Part shown: positions 41,401-49,602 of the stretch, one piece after another | How positions within the stretch are numbered: the first letter of the stretch is position 1 | Layout: every line of letters begins with the position of its first letter | NCBI GenBank assembly: GCA_001800605.1 | Contig: MGVS01000009.1 | Coordinates: 497 to 50,594, forward strand | Origin: Elusimicrobia bacterium RIFOXYD2_FULL_34_15 | GTDB lineage: Bacteria > Elusimicrobiota > UBA8919 | Direction of reading: 5' to 3' | Length of the DNA stretch: 50,098 nt | The notes under the pieces: model-generated | What the model was told of the DNA's origin: nothing | The model's database searches: none | The model's input: only the letters and a program-made list of their open reading frames with translations | Program-made: the position numbers and the translations under genes

Positions 41401-43259
41401 CACTTGATTTGGATTTTGATTCTTCTGTTGGTTCTGGTATAACAATTTCCGGTACTGTAACATCAACAGATAATGTAAAAATAGAGGGTGCTGAAATTGC
41501 AGCGGACCATAAATCAGTTAATAAATATGTACTTAGTGATAAATATGGCAACTATTCAATTATTGGGTTACCGTCCGGCATTTACCGTCTTTCAGTAAAT
41601 GCACCCGGGTATTCAACCGCCGGTGAAAAATTCGGTATAAGCAGTGATACGGTAAAGGATTTTGTGCTTACAAGGGCAGACTCCCAGTTAAAAGGTGTGG
41701 TATATTCACAAAAACTTCCTTTTGCAAAAACAATAGCAAATGCAAAGGTTGCATGTTATGATGAGACATTTAACACCCAGAATCCCACAAAATATTTACC
41801 AGTTTATAAAGCAAAAACCAATAAGAATGGTGAATATTACATTTCTAATCTAATTTCCGGACATATATATAAAACATATGTGATGTATCCCGGAAAAATC
41901 GTGGAATATGTAGAAATAACTCCAGTTGCAGGCGAAAACATCCAGGATTTTGAATTGAAATCATTGCCGCCTAAACTGAAAATCATAGTAAAAAAGACAG
42001 AAGATCCCAAAAAATTTCTATTCTTATTTGAATCACCTAAAAAACTTGTTGCAGCACCGGAATGCTGGTATAATTCAGGCAACACATTTGATGAAAACAA
42101 GGCTGCACGTGCACTTCCGCTGTCGGGTCCAAATAATACATATTCGCTTTATATAAAATTACTGGACTTTAGTCTTACCCACACCTATGTAATACGTGTA
42201 ATTTCGGATGACGGCTCAGGAACTCCCTATAAAGAAGACATTAAATTCGGCGGTAACATAATGCGTCAGGCAAAGAAAGAGGTAGCTGAAGGCATAGCAG
42301 AAGGTGACAATGTTGTAATAGATGAATTTGGTGAAGATAACACTCAAATTGATATGGACGCGGGCTCGCTTACACCTGCAACAACAAGCAGCGCAGCAGC
42401 TCCTTTCAGGGGTGCTCCGTCTTTTGCAATAGGAGGTTTTTCTTCAAACATACCATCTTTCAAACTGCAAGGAACGGATGATTCGCTTGCTTCACAGCTT
42501 ATAAATATTGTTGCAGATTCAATCGCAAGTGATGTGTATCAGGTTGATCTGACAGATGCGCAAATGAACAAAACACTTACATTAACTTTAAATTACGATA
42601 AAGAAAAAATATCAGAAGCCGACCTTCAAAAAATAAAACTTTACCAGTATAATTCTGAAAATAGAATTTGGGAATTAGTCCCCGGAGTAAAAACAACTGA
42701 CCCCGTTTCAGGAACGGTATCTTTGGATGTTGAATCAATAACAGATGCATCCGACCCAAGCAGCACATCTAGCCGGCTTGCCGGCAGGGCTGTAATATCA
42801 AACGGAAGATTTGTAATAAATCGTGCGGCAGCTACATCTCAAACTGGTACATTTGCATTATTTAAATCACAACCTCCTACAAATGTGACATGGGGTGGCG
42901 AATTTGACATATTTAATTTCCCGAACCCGTTTAATCTTAATGACAAAACAGTAACACTTACAAGCGGAGGTGCACTTGGATTAAATCTATCAACAAGGGG
43001 AACAATCATAAAATATTGTTTACCTGCTTACCTTGGTTCATCTGTCAATGCAAAATTTTATATTTACAACATCGCAGGAGAACTTGTAAGGGAAATAGAC
43101 GATGGCATACGCTCGGGTGGTTTCATTTACTATCTTGATTGGAACGGCAAAAACGATAGTGGAGATGATTGTGCATCCGGCATTTATTTTTTAACAGCAA
43201 AAGCGGGTAATAAAGTATTAAATAAACGTAAACCATTGAAAATGGCAATAGTAAAGTGA
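38436..43259 (+). CDS. Giant secreted protein with carboxypeptidase-regulatory-like repeats and FlgD-like C-terminus
   Basis: The 1607-residue protein has a signal peptide (1-25) and a series of beta-sandwich modules of the CarboxypepD_reg type. Clear units occur near 55-85 (TGADGKVILSI), 245-300 (TDTNGRFTFYNVPVNKYYEI), 370-445 (TGSDGAFNLVGVSPGNL), 1015-1070 (SDKYGNYSIIGLPSGIYRLSV) and 1085-1160 (NKNGEYYISNLISG). A Gln-rich tract is near 310. The C-terminus (IFNFPNPFNLNDK, then FYIYNIAGELVREIDD and YLDWNGKNDSGDDCASGIYF) is a FlgD-type Ig domain like those ending T9SS-associated cargo. The next gene is PorV-like. It is probably a surface adhesin or structural protein. The ATG at 38436 has GGAGG. 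Confidence 0.87.
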   Translation: MFKKYSGFIAFVLVCSLSLIQCLYSISLTVDTGTDGAMVAAMNFVNNQPSNNSVFGVTGADGKVILSIQPNTNYIVHATKQGFAPTLRDQMFSQKAVPVTTSIDKTISLMLTSMGASPNVGKIKVGLVNVSTGAAIMGDVRNITTSESAAFVLAYLDSSLSYSATNYIYINNVPPADANKYVINIFSPKDNKNLNKQISNVIAAGGEATVLMDFDNREAMAAQTQDSGITPEGNLAFEGVVVDTFSVGIPDFNVRLEGRAAGAGSPDCQFQTQTDTNGRFTFYNVPVNKYYEININGFGYSGVFDFPRPMQQQQQQQGPITPPIVGYEYDGTHKIVVPYDPYPPDGIPGPGYQYNYGNSHSKYELTKINGRLDGKVAIGGVLLPFAEVMIFSDGDRWQGYDMYASTTDNFGKSSQTNARTRTGSDGAFNLVGVSPGNLTISINSDLIGTQYMYNFNGDWNAKDMNNEGVRGGDDKRVVVSTEAPADVNQALWSVYSSTGGRLPAVSYPNPILINIQTEGEATCTIRGAIKFLDDTVITEANPLVVIAREQFSGDWFNHKSKSKFTAIAGTFAKGSTTAYEINVASGAQYFIDIKSEYLGIVNRMDSQADFTKVASGEKVFDFALSPAGKIKGVVRMPDGTIFKPIFTNFQTQGRSIRLEARSNSSGGGGEIQESGTFELPGLISGLYDVTIWGNGPAYYWPRTITIKDVMVSANKDTYIEIPLPSAVKCEAIAPSMPAMPVGTTGYYSIAGFPSDLVLTGKKLDMLMDSDSDTPVSFQYRISSTTGQGAWQPTLAVPGRYNLYLIKYEMFGSPDQPQPTQFEIEQGRPMTSNHQTITVISQARNVEIKYDPLTPNATTFIPFEGAVTGKGKITGTIKGKNIFTAADYEKIQKEGKNTALKYIPTIMLYDVSGNWRGFSGARPSSDMGSITPWMDFFMNPNEKTKEALATSPGNYYIDMLPPGEYILIAETPNYPPFMKQVVVYSTATTTLDLDFDSSVGSGITISGTVTSTDNVKIEGAEIAADHKSVNKYVLSDKYGNYSIIGLPSGIYRLSVNAPGYSTAGEKFGISSDTVKDFVLTRADSQLKGVVYSQKLPFAKTIANAKVACYDETFNTQNPTKYLPVYKAKTNKNGEYYISNLISGHIYKTYVMYPGKIVEYVEITPVAGENIQDFELKSLPPKLKIIVKKTEDPKKFLFLFESPKKLVAAPECWYNSGNTFDENKAARALPLSGPNNTYSLYIKLLDFSLTHTYVIRVISDDGSGTPYKEDIKFGGNIMRQAKKEVAEGIAEGDNVVIDEFGEDNTQIDMDAGSLTPATTSSAAAPFRGAPSFAIGGFSSNIPSFKLQGTDDSLASQLINIVADSIASDVYQVDLTDAQMNKTLTLTLNYDKEKISEADLQKIKLYQYNSENRIWELVPGVKTTDPVSGTVSLDVESITDASDPSSTSSRLAGRAVISNGRFVINRAAATSQTGTFALFKSQPPTNVTWGGEFDIFNFPNPFNLNDKTVTLTSGGALGLNLSTRGTIIKYCLPAYLGSSVNAKFYIYNIAGELVREIDDGIRSGGFIYYLDWNGKNDSGDDCASGIYFLTAKAGNKVLNKRKPLKMAIVK

Positions 43260-43310
43260 CCCACATTTTTTGTGGGTCATCCTGAGCGAAGCGAAGGATC
43301 TCGCTCCATT
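43258..43310. repeat. GACCCACA/TGTGGGTC hairpin and CATCCTGAGCGAAGCGAAGG repeat
   Basis: GACCCACA (43258-43265), TTTTT, TGTGGGTC (43271-43278) is a perfect 8-bp stem starting in the giant gene's stop codon. CATCCTGAGCGAAGCGAAGG follows, a sequence type widespread in intergenic DNA of environmental genomes. No U-run follows the stem. Confidence 0.75.
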
Positions 43311-43326
43311 AACCGGAGGTAAGTTT

Positions 43327-44247
43327 ATGAAAAAAATTTTAGCAGTCGCAATTTGTTTTTTTTTCTTATGCAGTTTTTCTTTTGCAGAAGGTGTTGGTTC
43401 TACGGGTGCCCAGTTTTTAAAAATTGGCCTGGGTGCAAGGCCTCTTGCCATGGGTGGTGCGTTCGGAGCAGTAGCCGATGATACAAACGCAATAAATTAT
43501 AATCCGGCTTCCCTAACCCGTATTGAAAAAAAAGAAGCTTCCGCGACATATTTAAAATATTTTGAAGATGTTAATGCTGGTTTTATAGGTTATACCGGAA
43601 TTGTAGCCGAAAAACACTATGTAGGAGCCGGGCTTACTTACTTACAGGTAACAGATATAGAAAAGCGTGACCTGAACGAAACAAGTCTTGGTGATTTTGG
43701 TGCAACAGACATGGCGTTATCTTTAAGTTATGCAAGAAAAGATATTGCGAATAAATTACTTGAAAATCTTTCTATCGGAGGTAACTTAAAATTTATTAAT
43801 CAGAAAATAGATAACGAAACAGCATTTGCCGTTGCACTGGATATTTCCGCTTATTATCCGGCAGATGAAAAACTTTCATTAGCAATTAATATCCAAAACA
43901 TAAGTAACGGAATAAAATTTGTAGATGAATCAGACCCGCTTCCTTTAAATATTAAAGTAGGTGCTGCATATAAACTGATAAAGGACTTAACAGTTGCATG
44001 TGATTTAGATGAATATATAATAGATAACAAATTATATGCTTCAATAGGCGCTGAATATTGGGTAAAGGATGTGTTGGCACTACGCAGCGGTTACAGATTT
44101 GGCTATGATACTGATTCGCTTGGCGGAATAGTAGGGCTTGGAGTTGGTGCCGGATTCAGATTCTGGGGTTTAACACTAGATTATGCTTTTGTTCCGTTTG
44201 GCGATTTAGGCGATACGCATCGTATTTCATTTGGGGCTAGCTTCTAA
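43327..44247 (+). CDS. PorV/PorQ-family outer-membrane protein
   Basis: The 306-residue protein has a signal peptide (1-20) and the PorV/UPF0164 start STGAQFLKIGLGARPLAMGGA, then AVADDTNAINYNPASL. It ends with a strand pattern and a terminal Phe (HRISFGASF). PorV proteins are FadL-like barrels. In Bacteroidetes PorV shuttles T9SS cargo to the cell surface, but wider PorV/Q relatives occur in many phyla without full T9SS. The preceding gene encodes a protein with a FlgD-like terminal domain, consistent with a cargo/shuttle pair. The ATG at 43327 has GGAGG; the longer frame from 43270 would translate the repeat. Confidence 0.87.
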   Translation: MKKILAVAICFFFLCSFSFAEGVGSTGAQFLKIGLGARPLAMGGAFGAVADDTNAINYNPASLTRIEKKEASATYLKYFEDVNAGFIGYTGIVAEKHYVGAGLTYLQVTDIEKRDLNETSLGDFGATDMALSLSYARKDIANKLLENLSIGGNLKFINQKIDNETAFAVALDISAYYPADEKLSLAINIQNISNGIKFVDESDPLPLNIKVGAAYKLIKDLTVACDLDEYIIDNKLYASIGAEYWVKDVLALRSGYRFGYDTDSLGGIVGLGVGAGFRFWGLTLDYAFVPFGDLGDTHRISFGASF

Positions 44248-44499
44248 AGGAATAGAAGCGGATACACGCAGATTATAACGCTAATTAACAGTAGCAAATG
44301 TTGTGGCAGGCCTGTCCCGCCGAAGTTTCATCGTAGGCGGAGTATCTCCTGCCTCCGCCAACTGCCGGATGTAGCTGCCGAGCTTGCTCGGCTATAAGCT
44401 AATCAGGGTTAACTACAAGACAGCGAGGAGATCTCGCAATTACCAATAAAACCTGAAGAGAACCACATAATCCCAGATTTGGGATACACCTATTTATAC
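44248..44499. repeat. GC-rich palindromic intergenic region (no gene)
   Basis: The first part of the 353-bp gap to the kinase gene holds CCGCCGAAGTTT-CGTAGGCGG (44317-44340), CTGCCTCCGCCAACTGCCGG (44350-44369), a CCGAGC/GCTCGG hairpin (44378-44391) and ATCCCAGATTTGGGAT (44470-44485). It shares phrases with 8394 and 18764. No tRNA fold or coding frame was found. Confidence 0.6.
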
Positions 44500-44531
44500 A
44501 AGCCATCTAAGGAAAATGATGGCTTTTTTAT
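44500..44531 (+). terminator. Rho-independent terminator before the two-component module
   Basis: AAGCCATC (44500-44507), a 10-base loop, GATGGCTT (44518-44525), then TTTTTAT. It insulates the FixL/FixJ-like module from upstream transcription. Confidence 0.83.
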
Positions 44532-44562
44532 TTATCATTCGCCAAATTGCGACAGCTATTGG

Positions 44563-44590
44563 TTGAAAAGTTAATAAAAAAAAGTATAAT
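44563..44590 (+). promoter_or_regulatory. Promoter of the FixL-like kinase gene
   Basis: TTGAAA (44563-44568), 16-base spacer, TATAAT (44585-44590). The ATG at 44601 is only 10 bases beyond the -10 and no Shine-Dalgarno is present, so the mRNA is probably leaderless or nearly so. Confidence 0.7.
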
Positions 44591-44600
44591 TTAGAACAAT

Positions 44601-45971
44601 ATGAAAATGATAAAGAAAAAGAAATTTAGATTTAAACTAAAATCGCGAGTTCTTAAAAAAAGTGTAATAAAGTCAAGTGGGAAAAAGAAACCGAAAAAAC
44701 TGTTGTCGGAAAATAGAATTCGCAATGGAGATCGCAGGCATCCCACAGGCTTGGTTGCTGGTTTAAATCAAAGCCATGACGATATGGGAAAGAAGATTCA
44801 GCAACAAGCGGATGAGTTGAAGGAAAAAACCGGACAATTAAAAAGTGGGGCAGAAAAGCAAATAAGGTCAGAAGAACAGATTTACATCCTTACTAAAGCT
44901 ATAGAATCGACTGAGGACGGTATTTTTATTATCGATGCCCAAAATCCAAAATTTCCTATTATCTATACCAACCAATCATTCCGGAAAATGACCGGCTATG
45001 TAAAAGGGGAAATACTGGGTCAAAATTATTTTTTGCTGTATGGAAATTATGCTGGTCATCGTATTGTTGAGAAAATAAAACAAACTATTCACAAAGGTAA
45101 ATCTTTTCATGGAGAGATGCTTAATTTTCGGAAGAACGGCAAAAAATATTGGAATTTATTGCGTATTGCACCGGTGTATGATGCGAGAGGTGCCGTTACC
45201 CATTATACAGGGATTCAGACAGATGTTACCTTGATGCGGGAGAAGGAGTTAGAAATTGTTGAACAGCGTGAGGAACTTTTGCACGTTACCAGGGTAGGAA
45301 AACTTGCAGAGTTTGTCTCTTCATTGGCTCACGAAATTAGCCAGCCTCTTACGGCAATTCTTTCTTATGCCCAGGCTGCCCAGCGTATGCTCGCAGGAAG
45401 GGACCCTGAACTTCGGGAGATTCTTCAGTACATCATTAATGACGACCAGCGTGCGGGTGAGGTTATCCAGCGATTACGTTCACTTTTAAAGAAGAGTGCG
45501 TCTGAAATGAAGCCTCTGGATATCAATACTCTCATTAATGATACTATTATTCTTATGACAACTGATGCTACCGTAAGGAATATTTCTTTTAAACTTGATC
45601 TGGAGAGTAATCTTCCTCTTGTACGCGGCGACCGGATACAACTGCAACAGGTTATTCTGAATCTTATCAGTAATAGTTTCGAAGCCATGGAAGGTAATCA
45701 AGACTTCAATGAAATATTGATTCACACATCGCGTAAAGATGTCGACACAATTATTGTGAAGATAAAGGATCCCGGATGCGGAATCCCTGCACACAATATA
45801 CCTAAGCTCTTCACTCATTTTTTTACGAGCAAGCCGGATGGTTTGGGCATGGGGTTATCTATTAGCCGCTCCATTGTTGAGTCGCATGGCGGGCGTTTGG
45901 ATGCAAAAAATAATCCTGACCGCGGCGCAACTTTTTATTTCACTATTCCTATCGGCACGAAGGATGCTTAA
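44601..45971 (+). CDS. PAS/LOV-like sensor histidine kinase, FixL type
   Basis: The 456-residue cytoplasmic kinase has a very basic N-terminus, a coiled coil (about 55-90) and a LOV-like PAS domain (about 92-215: IIYTNQSFRKMTGYVKGEIL, then GQNYFLLYG and HYTGIQTDVT). HisKA follows with His244 (SLAHEISQPLTAILSYAQAA), as in FixL, then HATPase_c (NLISNSFEAM, GLGMGLSISRSI). In photoactive LOV domains the motif is GxNCRFLQ; here Tyr143 replaces the flavin-reactive Cys, so blue-light adduct chemistry is not expected. It overlaps the FixJ-like regulator by one base (TAATG) and is surely its partner. Confidence 0.92.
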   Translation: MKMIKKKKFRFKLKSRVLKKSVIKSSGKKKPKKLLSENRIRNGDRRHPTGLVAGLNQSHDDMGKKIQQQADELKEKTGQLKSGAEKQIRSEEQIYILTKAIESTEDGIFIIDAQNPKFPIIYTNQSFRKMTGYVKGEILGQNYFLLYGNYAGHRIVEKIKQTIHKGKSFHGEMLNFRKNGKKYWNLLRIAPVYDARGAVTHYTGIQTDVTLMREKELEIVEQREELLHVTRVGKLAEFVSSLAHEISQPLTAILSYAQAAQRMLAGRDPELREILQYIINDDQRAGEVIQRLRSLLKKSASEMKPLDINTLINDTIILMTTDATVRNISFKLDLESNLPLVRGDRIQLQQVILNLISNSFEAMEGNQDFNEILIHTSRKDVDTIIVKIKDPGCGIPAHNIPKLFTHFFTSKPDGLGMGLSISRSIVESHGGRLDAKNNPDRGATFYFTIPIGTKDA

Positions 45972-46597
45972 TGAATAACGGCAATTCGTTTATATATGTC
46001 GTTGATGACAATGTCTCTATATGTAGAGCATTAACCATATTGTTAAGATCGCACGGGTTTAAGGTTGAGACATTTACCCGAGCATCAGATTTTTTAGCTT
46101 TTAAGCATCCTAAATTGCCCTCATGCCTGGTTCTTGACATCCAACTGCCGGATATAAACGGTCTTGACCTTCAGGAGGCAATGGCAGCACGGAAACTTAT
46201 CATACCCATTATTTTTATTACCGGACACGGGGATATACCGATGAGCGTGAGGGGCATGAAGGCAGGAGCTATTGATTTTCTTCCAAAACCCGTTACTGCA
46301 AAAAAACTGCTTAATGCTGTTACGCTTGCCATCTCAAAAAGTAAAATTCAAAATAAAGAACTCGCCGAAATATCAAAAATTAAACGACGCATTAAGACTT
46401 TGTCTCCGCGCGAACTGGAAGTTTTTCGTTTAGTAGCCAATGGGATGCTGAGTAAACAGATTGCATACAAACGGGGAACTGCTCTTCAAACAATAAAGGT
46501 TCATCGCAGTCGTGTGATGCAGAAGATGAAAGCCGAAACTGTAACAGAACTTATTCACTTCGCTAATAAAGCAGGTATTACTTCCTCTAAAACATAA
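45971..46597 (+). CDS. FixJ-type response regulator (receiver + LuxR HTH)
   Basis: The 208-residue protein has a receiver with Asp12-Asp13 (YVVDDN), phosphoacceptor Asp56 (LVLDIQLPDING), the Thr in FITGHGDIPMSV and the Lys in FLPKPV. These are features of the FixJ/NodW/TodT group. The C-terminal LuxR-type helix-turn-helix is at about 138-200 (LSPRELEVFRLVANGMLSKQIA, then TIKVHRSRVMQKM). It overlaps its kinase gene by one base. The 22-bp sequence found before 48478 and 49603 is a candidate binding site. Confidence 0.94.
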   Translation: MNNGNSFIYVVDDNVSICRALTILLRSHGFKVETFTRASDFLAFKHPKLPSCLVLDIQLPDINGLDLQEAMAARKLIIPIIFITGHGDIPMSVRGMKAGAIDFLPKPVTAKKLLNAVTLAISKSKIQNKELAEISKIKRRIKTLSPRELEVFRLVANGMLSKQIAYKRGTALQTIKVHRSRVMQKMKAETVTELIHFANKAGITSSKT

Positions 46598-46649
46598 CTT
46601 ATTTTTCTTTTTAAATAAATACTCACCATATTTACCTTTAAGTGATGTT

Positions 46650-48314
46650 ATGGAAAACGAAAGTAAAATATTTAAGATAAACATAGTATGTACATTAATT
46701 TCGCTCGCATTATTTTTGTTCATACCGGGGGGAACCATTACTTATGCTGATTCCCCATCGGCACTTCCCATACACATAAATAAAATCAGCATTGTTGTGC
46801 ACGATATTTATGATTTCAAAAAATCAGAGAGATTAAGTTTTTTGTACAGTTGGGCGAACAAATTGCACAAAAAAACAAATGATAATGTTGTACGCAGGGA
46901 ATTGTTATTCAAAGAAGGGGACAAATATGATCCCGCGCTCATAGTTGAATCAGAAAGAATTCTGCGTAGTTATCCATACTTTCGAAAAGTATCTATACAT
47001 GTTTCGGAACCTGAAAAAGATAAGGTGAATATAATTGTTGAAACCCACGACGCCTGGACAACCGAATTCCAAGCCGATTGGGGAACAACCGCATCGCAAA
47101 CCAACTGGCTTCTCGGTTTCGAAGAACTAAATGTGCTTGGACAAGGACAAAGAATAAAAGTTTCATATAAAAAAAATCTTGATGAAAAAATACAAACTTT
47201 TGTATTTCAGGATCCAAGATTCTTAAACTCACACGTCAATCTAAAAACTTACTTTGACAAGGGTGAAAAAAGTGAATCGTGGGGGTTACAATGTAATCGG
47301 CCATTTTTTGCTACGATTGCAAAATGGTCTGCAGGATTCGATTTAGCATCTCAAAAGGAAAGTCAGGAACTTTTAACAAACGGTGAAAAAACTTCAAGCT
47401 TTGATGCGTATCATAGAACTGCAAATATTTTTACCGGCTACGCGATTACCGCAACTCACGACAAAAGAAGCGCTGTAACGTTGACAGGTAATACAGGCTC
47501 TACTGTGTTCTCAAATATTGCCGTACCCAACGATGTTTCTCCTCCCATAGATCGAAAATTAAACGGTGGTACAATTTCATATTCCTTTGAAAAGATTTCT
47601 TTCATCAAAGAAATGCATATCACAAAATTTGACAGAGACGAAGATTTTTTCCTCGGTCCACAACATGTAGTAAGTTACGGTATGTTTCCAAAAAAACTTG
47701 GGTCTACGGAAGAAGAAAAGGTATTTGAATATTATTATGGCAGGGGTGTACCAATAAATTCAGGTCAATTTGCACTATTTAATCTTTATTCTAGAAATCA
47801 ATTTAGGCAGAACATGGATAATACAGGTAAACAGGCGATATCATCGCAATACTATCATCGCATCGCAAGACAGAATACATTAGTTGTAGATATGGAATTT
47901 ACAAAACTTATTAATCCGGATAACGATAAAGAATTACTTCTCGGTGGCGAGAGTGGACTCCGGGGATATTCAGTGCGAGAATTCAGCGGCAATAAAAAAT
48001 TTTTTTTCAGTATCGAAGACCGTTTATTTCTAAAGGATGATGTTTGGAAATTATTTTCAGTAGGTGGCGCATTATTTTTCGATTCAGGAATGGTTTGGAG
48101 AAAAGATGAATCTGTAGATTTAAACGAAATTAAAAGTGATGTCGGCATAGGTTTTCGGTTTGGATTAACGAGATCAAGTACTGCAAAAGTAGTAAGGGTA
48201 GACCTTGCCTATGCATTAAATGGAAATAATAGGGATAATCGCTGGGTCTTAACAATAAAATCCGGTCAGATATTCAATCCTAAAGGGATTAATGATTTTA
48301 GATCGGACAACTAA
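46650..48314 (+). CDS. Omp85/BamA-like outer-membrane protein with one POTRA domain
   Basis: The 554-residue protein has an extended signal sequence (about 1-33), one recognisable POTRA-like domain (about 85-150: VVRRELLFKEGDKYDPALIVESERI-type, split here, then YPYFRKVSIHV and DKVNIIVETHD) and a surface-antigen barrel. The Omp85 lid motif appears as LRGY (437-440) in GGESGLRGYSVREF. True BamA is longer, with several POTRAs, so this is an accessory Omp85 member. Substrate unknown. No Shine-Dalgarno is seen, and no promoter motif like that of the later genes. Located between the FixJ-like regulator and its putative target genes. Confidence 0.85.
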   Translation: MENESKIFKINIVCTLISLALFLFIPGGTITYADSPSALPIHINKISIVVHDIYDFKKSERLSFLYSWANKLHKKTNDNVVRRELLFKEGDKYDPALIVESERILRSYPYFRKVSIHVSEPEKDKVNIIVETHDAWTTEFQADWGTTASQTNWLLGFEELNVLGQGQRIKVSYKKNLDEKIQTFVFQDPRFLNSHVNLKTYFDKGEKSESWGLQCNRPFFATIAKWSAGFDLASQKESQELLTNGEKTSSFDAYHRTANIFTGYAITATHDKRSAVTLTGNTGSTVFSNIAVPNDVSPPIDRKLNGGTISYSFEKISFIKEMHITKFDRDEDFFLGPQHVVSYGMFPKKLGSTEEEKVFEYYYGRGVPINSGQFALFNLYSRNQFRQNMDNTGKQAISSQYYHRIARQNTLVVDMEFTKLINPDNDKELLLGGESGLRGYSVREFSGNKKFFFSIEDRLFLKDDVWKLFSVGGALFFDSGMVWRKDESVDLNEIKSDVGIGFRFGLTRSSTAKVVRVDLAYALNGNNRDNRWVLTIKSGQIFNPKGINDFRSDN

Positions 48315-48420
48315 TTCCAAGCGTAACCAACTGTTGATTACTCTCATCGAATTTCACTGATTAACCGCAAATTTTTAGTACCTTCTATCTAATAGCAGAC
48401 CGTTCTAATCTAAGGGCTTG

Positions 48421-48464
48421 TTATACCTAAGTACAATTGACTGCTTCCTGAATACCCCTATAAT
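48421..48464 (+). promoter_or_regulatory. Putative FixJ-regulated promoter of the DUF1207 gene
   Basis: The 22 bases 48421-48442, including TACCTAAGTACAATTGACT, are identical to 49553-49574. The final TTGACT is the -35, followed by a 16-base spacer and TATAAT (48459-48464). The ATG is 13 bases beyond, giving a very short leader. Confidence 0.75.
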
Positions 48465-48477
48465 GTAAACATAAAGA

Positions 48478-49314
48478 ATGAAAAATATTATATTTTGTTA
48501 TGTTTTATTAACTGTTCTCGCAGGTCATGTATGGACAGAGGTTAATACAACACCTATAACCGGGCTGGCCCCGCATCCGGATGAGCTTTTTGTTCCGCTT
48601 CGGGGGGACCCGCGCGAATTGCATTTTGCACTACGCCTTGCATTTCCCCGGAACGATGGGACAATCGCGGAAGTGGCGGTCGGGCATTATTATGGAATTT
48701 ACCGCTGGCGGCTACCCAAAGACATCGGCACTATGCAAATTAATATCGGGGGTGGGATTTTTCCACGTTTCTACTTCTCGGATACCAAAGACCTTAAAGT
48801 CATCGACTTCTATGGCAATGTTCCGTTCGACATACGTATAGGTAAATGGTCCGGCCGCTTTATGTTTTATCATGTCAGTTCTCACTTGGGAGACGATTAC
48901 ATCCGTACGAACGGTCAAATGCCCAATAGTAATTCGTGGAACAGCTTGCGATCTCTTTTATCTTATGATGTTGGTTATTCCCTGCGCTTGTACAGTGGAT
49001 ATACCTATCACCTCCTGGTTTTTCCGCCGGAACAAAAAAAAGAAGCTTTTCAAACCGGGTTCGAGATTATTTCCAAAGTTTTCAGAAATGGTTATACACA
49101 AGTTTACTGGGCTAATGATTTCCAGTGGTGGGAACGGACACAGTGGAAACTCATGTTCAACTCGCAGATTGGGATCAAAACAGGTCGAAAACCAAAAATC
49201 GGGAGAGGTATTTCATATTTTCTGGAGTTCACAACAGGCCCGGAATATTACGGCCGTTTTTTTAATAGCGAAGAAACTCGTTTAGGTTTGGGTGCCAAAT
49301 TCGAAATCAATTGA
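48478..49314 (+). CDS. DUF1207 family exported protein
   Basis: The 278-residue protein has a signal peptide (about 1-20) and a beta-rich body with DELFVPLRGDPRELHFALRL and later YGIYRWRLP, IDFYGNVPFDIRIGKWSGRF and DDYIRTNG. It matches the DUF1207 family of predicted outer-membrane barrels; function unknown. It ends GLGAKFEIN. Its base composition is noticeably more GC-rich than the FecR cluster, and the whole 44600-50022 segment may have been acquired together. It is controlled by the shared 22-bp element and is followed by a DUF3185 gene 10 bases later. Confidence 0.82.
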   Translation: MKNIIFCYVLLTVLAGHVWTEVNTTPITGLAPHPDELFVPLRGDPRELHFALRLAFPRNDGTIAEVAVGHYYGIYRWRLPKDIGTMQINIGGGIFPRFYFSDTKDLKVIDFYGNVPFDIRIGKWSGRFMFYHVSSHLGDDYIRTNGQMPNSNSWNSLRSLLSYDVGYSLRLYSGYTYHLLVFPPEQKKEAFQTGFEIISKVFRNGYTQVYWANDFQWWERTQWKLMFNSQIGIKTGRKPKIGRGISYFLEFTTGPEYYGRFFNSEETRLGLGAKFEIN

Positions 49315-49324
49315 GGAGTTCAAT

Positions 49325-49531
49325 ATGAATAAAGCCATATCAATCGCATTTCTTACAATAGGAATTATCTTAATAATCTATGGTATCAATGCCTCAAACT
49401 CATTTAGTTCCGATGTCTCGCGTTTCTTCAATGGTTCTCCCACCGACAAAACTATCTGGTTTCTGATCGGAGGTATTACTGCGGCTATCTTTGGAATTTA
49501 TAATATATTTCGCGGGTCAGAGGATAAGTAA
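49325..49531 (+). CDS. DUF3185 small membrane protein
   Basis: The 68-residue protein has two transmembrane helices (about 4-22 and 45-64) linked by SSDVSRFFNGSPTDKTIWFL, the hallmark of DUF3185. The function is unknown; members often occur near stress-related genes. The ATG at 49325 follows GAGGAG by 7 bases; an earlier in-frame start at 49292 would precede the DUF1207 stop and lacks family support. It is in one transcript with DUF1207. Confidence 0.9.
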   Translation: MNKAISIAFLTIGIILIIYGINASNSFSSDVSRFFNGSPTDKTIWFLIGGITAAIFGIYNIFRGSEDK

Positions 49532-49552
49532 ATTCCTAAAGAAAATCCGGCA

Positions 49553-49596
49553 TTATACCTAAGTACAATTGACTATGTTTTGAACTTGCCTACAAT
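49553..49596 (+). promoter_or_regulatory. Putative FixJ-regulated promoter of the terminal receiver gene
   Basis: It is identical to 48421-48442 over 22 bases. TTGACT (49569-49574), a 16-base spacer and TACAAT (49591-49596) follow the same geometry. The ATG is 6 bases after the -10, so the transcript should be leaderless. Confidence 0.75.
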
Positions 49597-49602
49597 ACTA
49601 TT

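Noticed and set aside
43270-43326. N-terminal extension of the PorV-like gene
   Set aside because: The extension translates the CATCCTGAGCGAAGC repeat (ILSEAKDL); GGAGG and a signal peptide mark the start at 43327.
44370-44460. tRNA-like structure
   Set aside because: Only short hairpins are present; no GTTC T-loop motif or acceptor stem pairing could be found.
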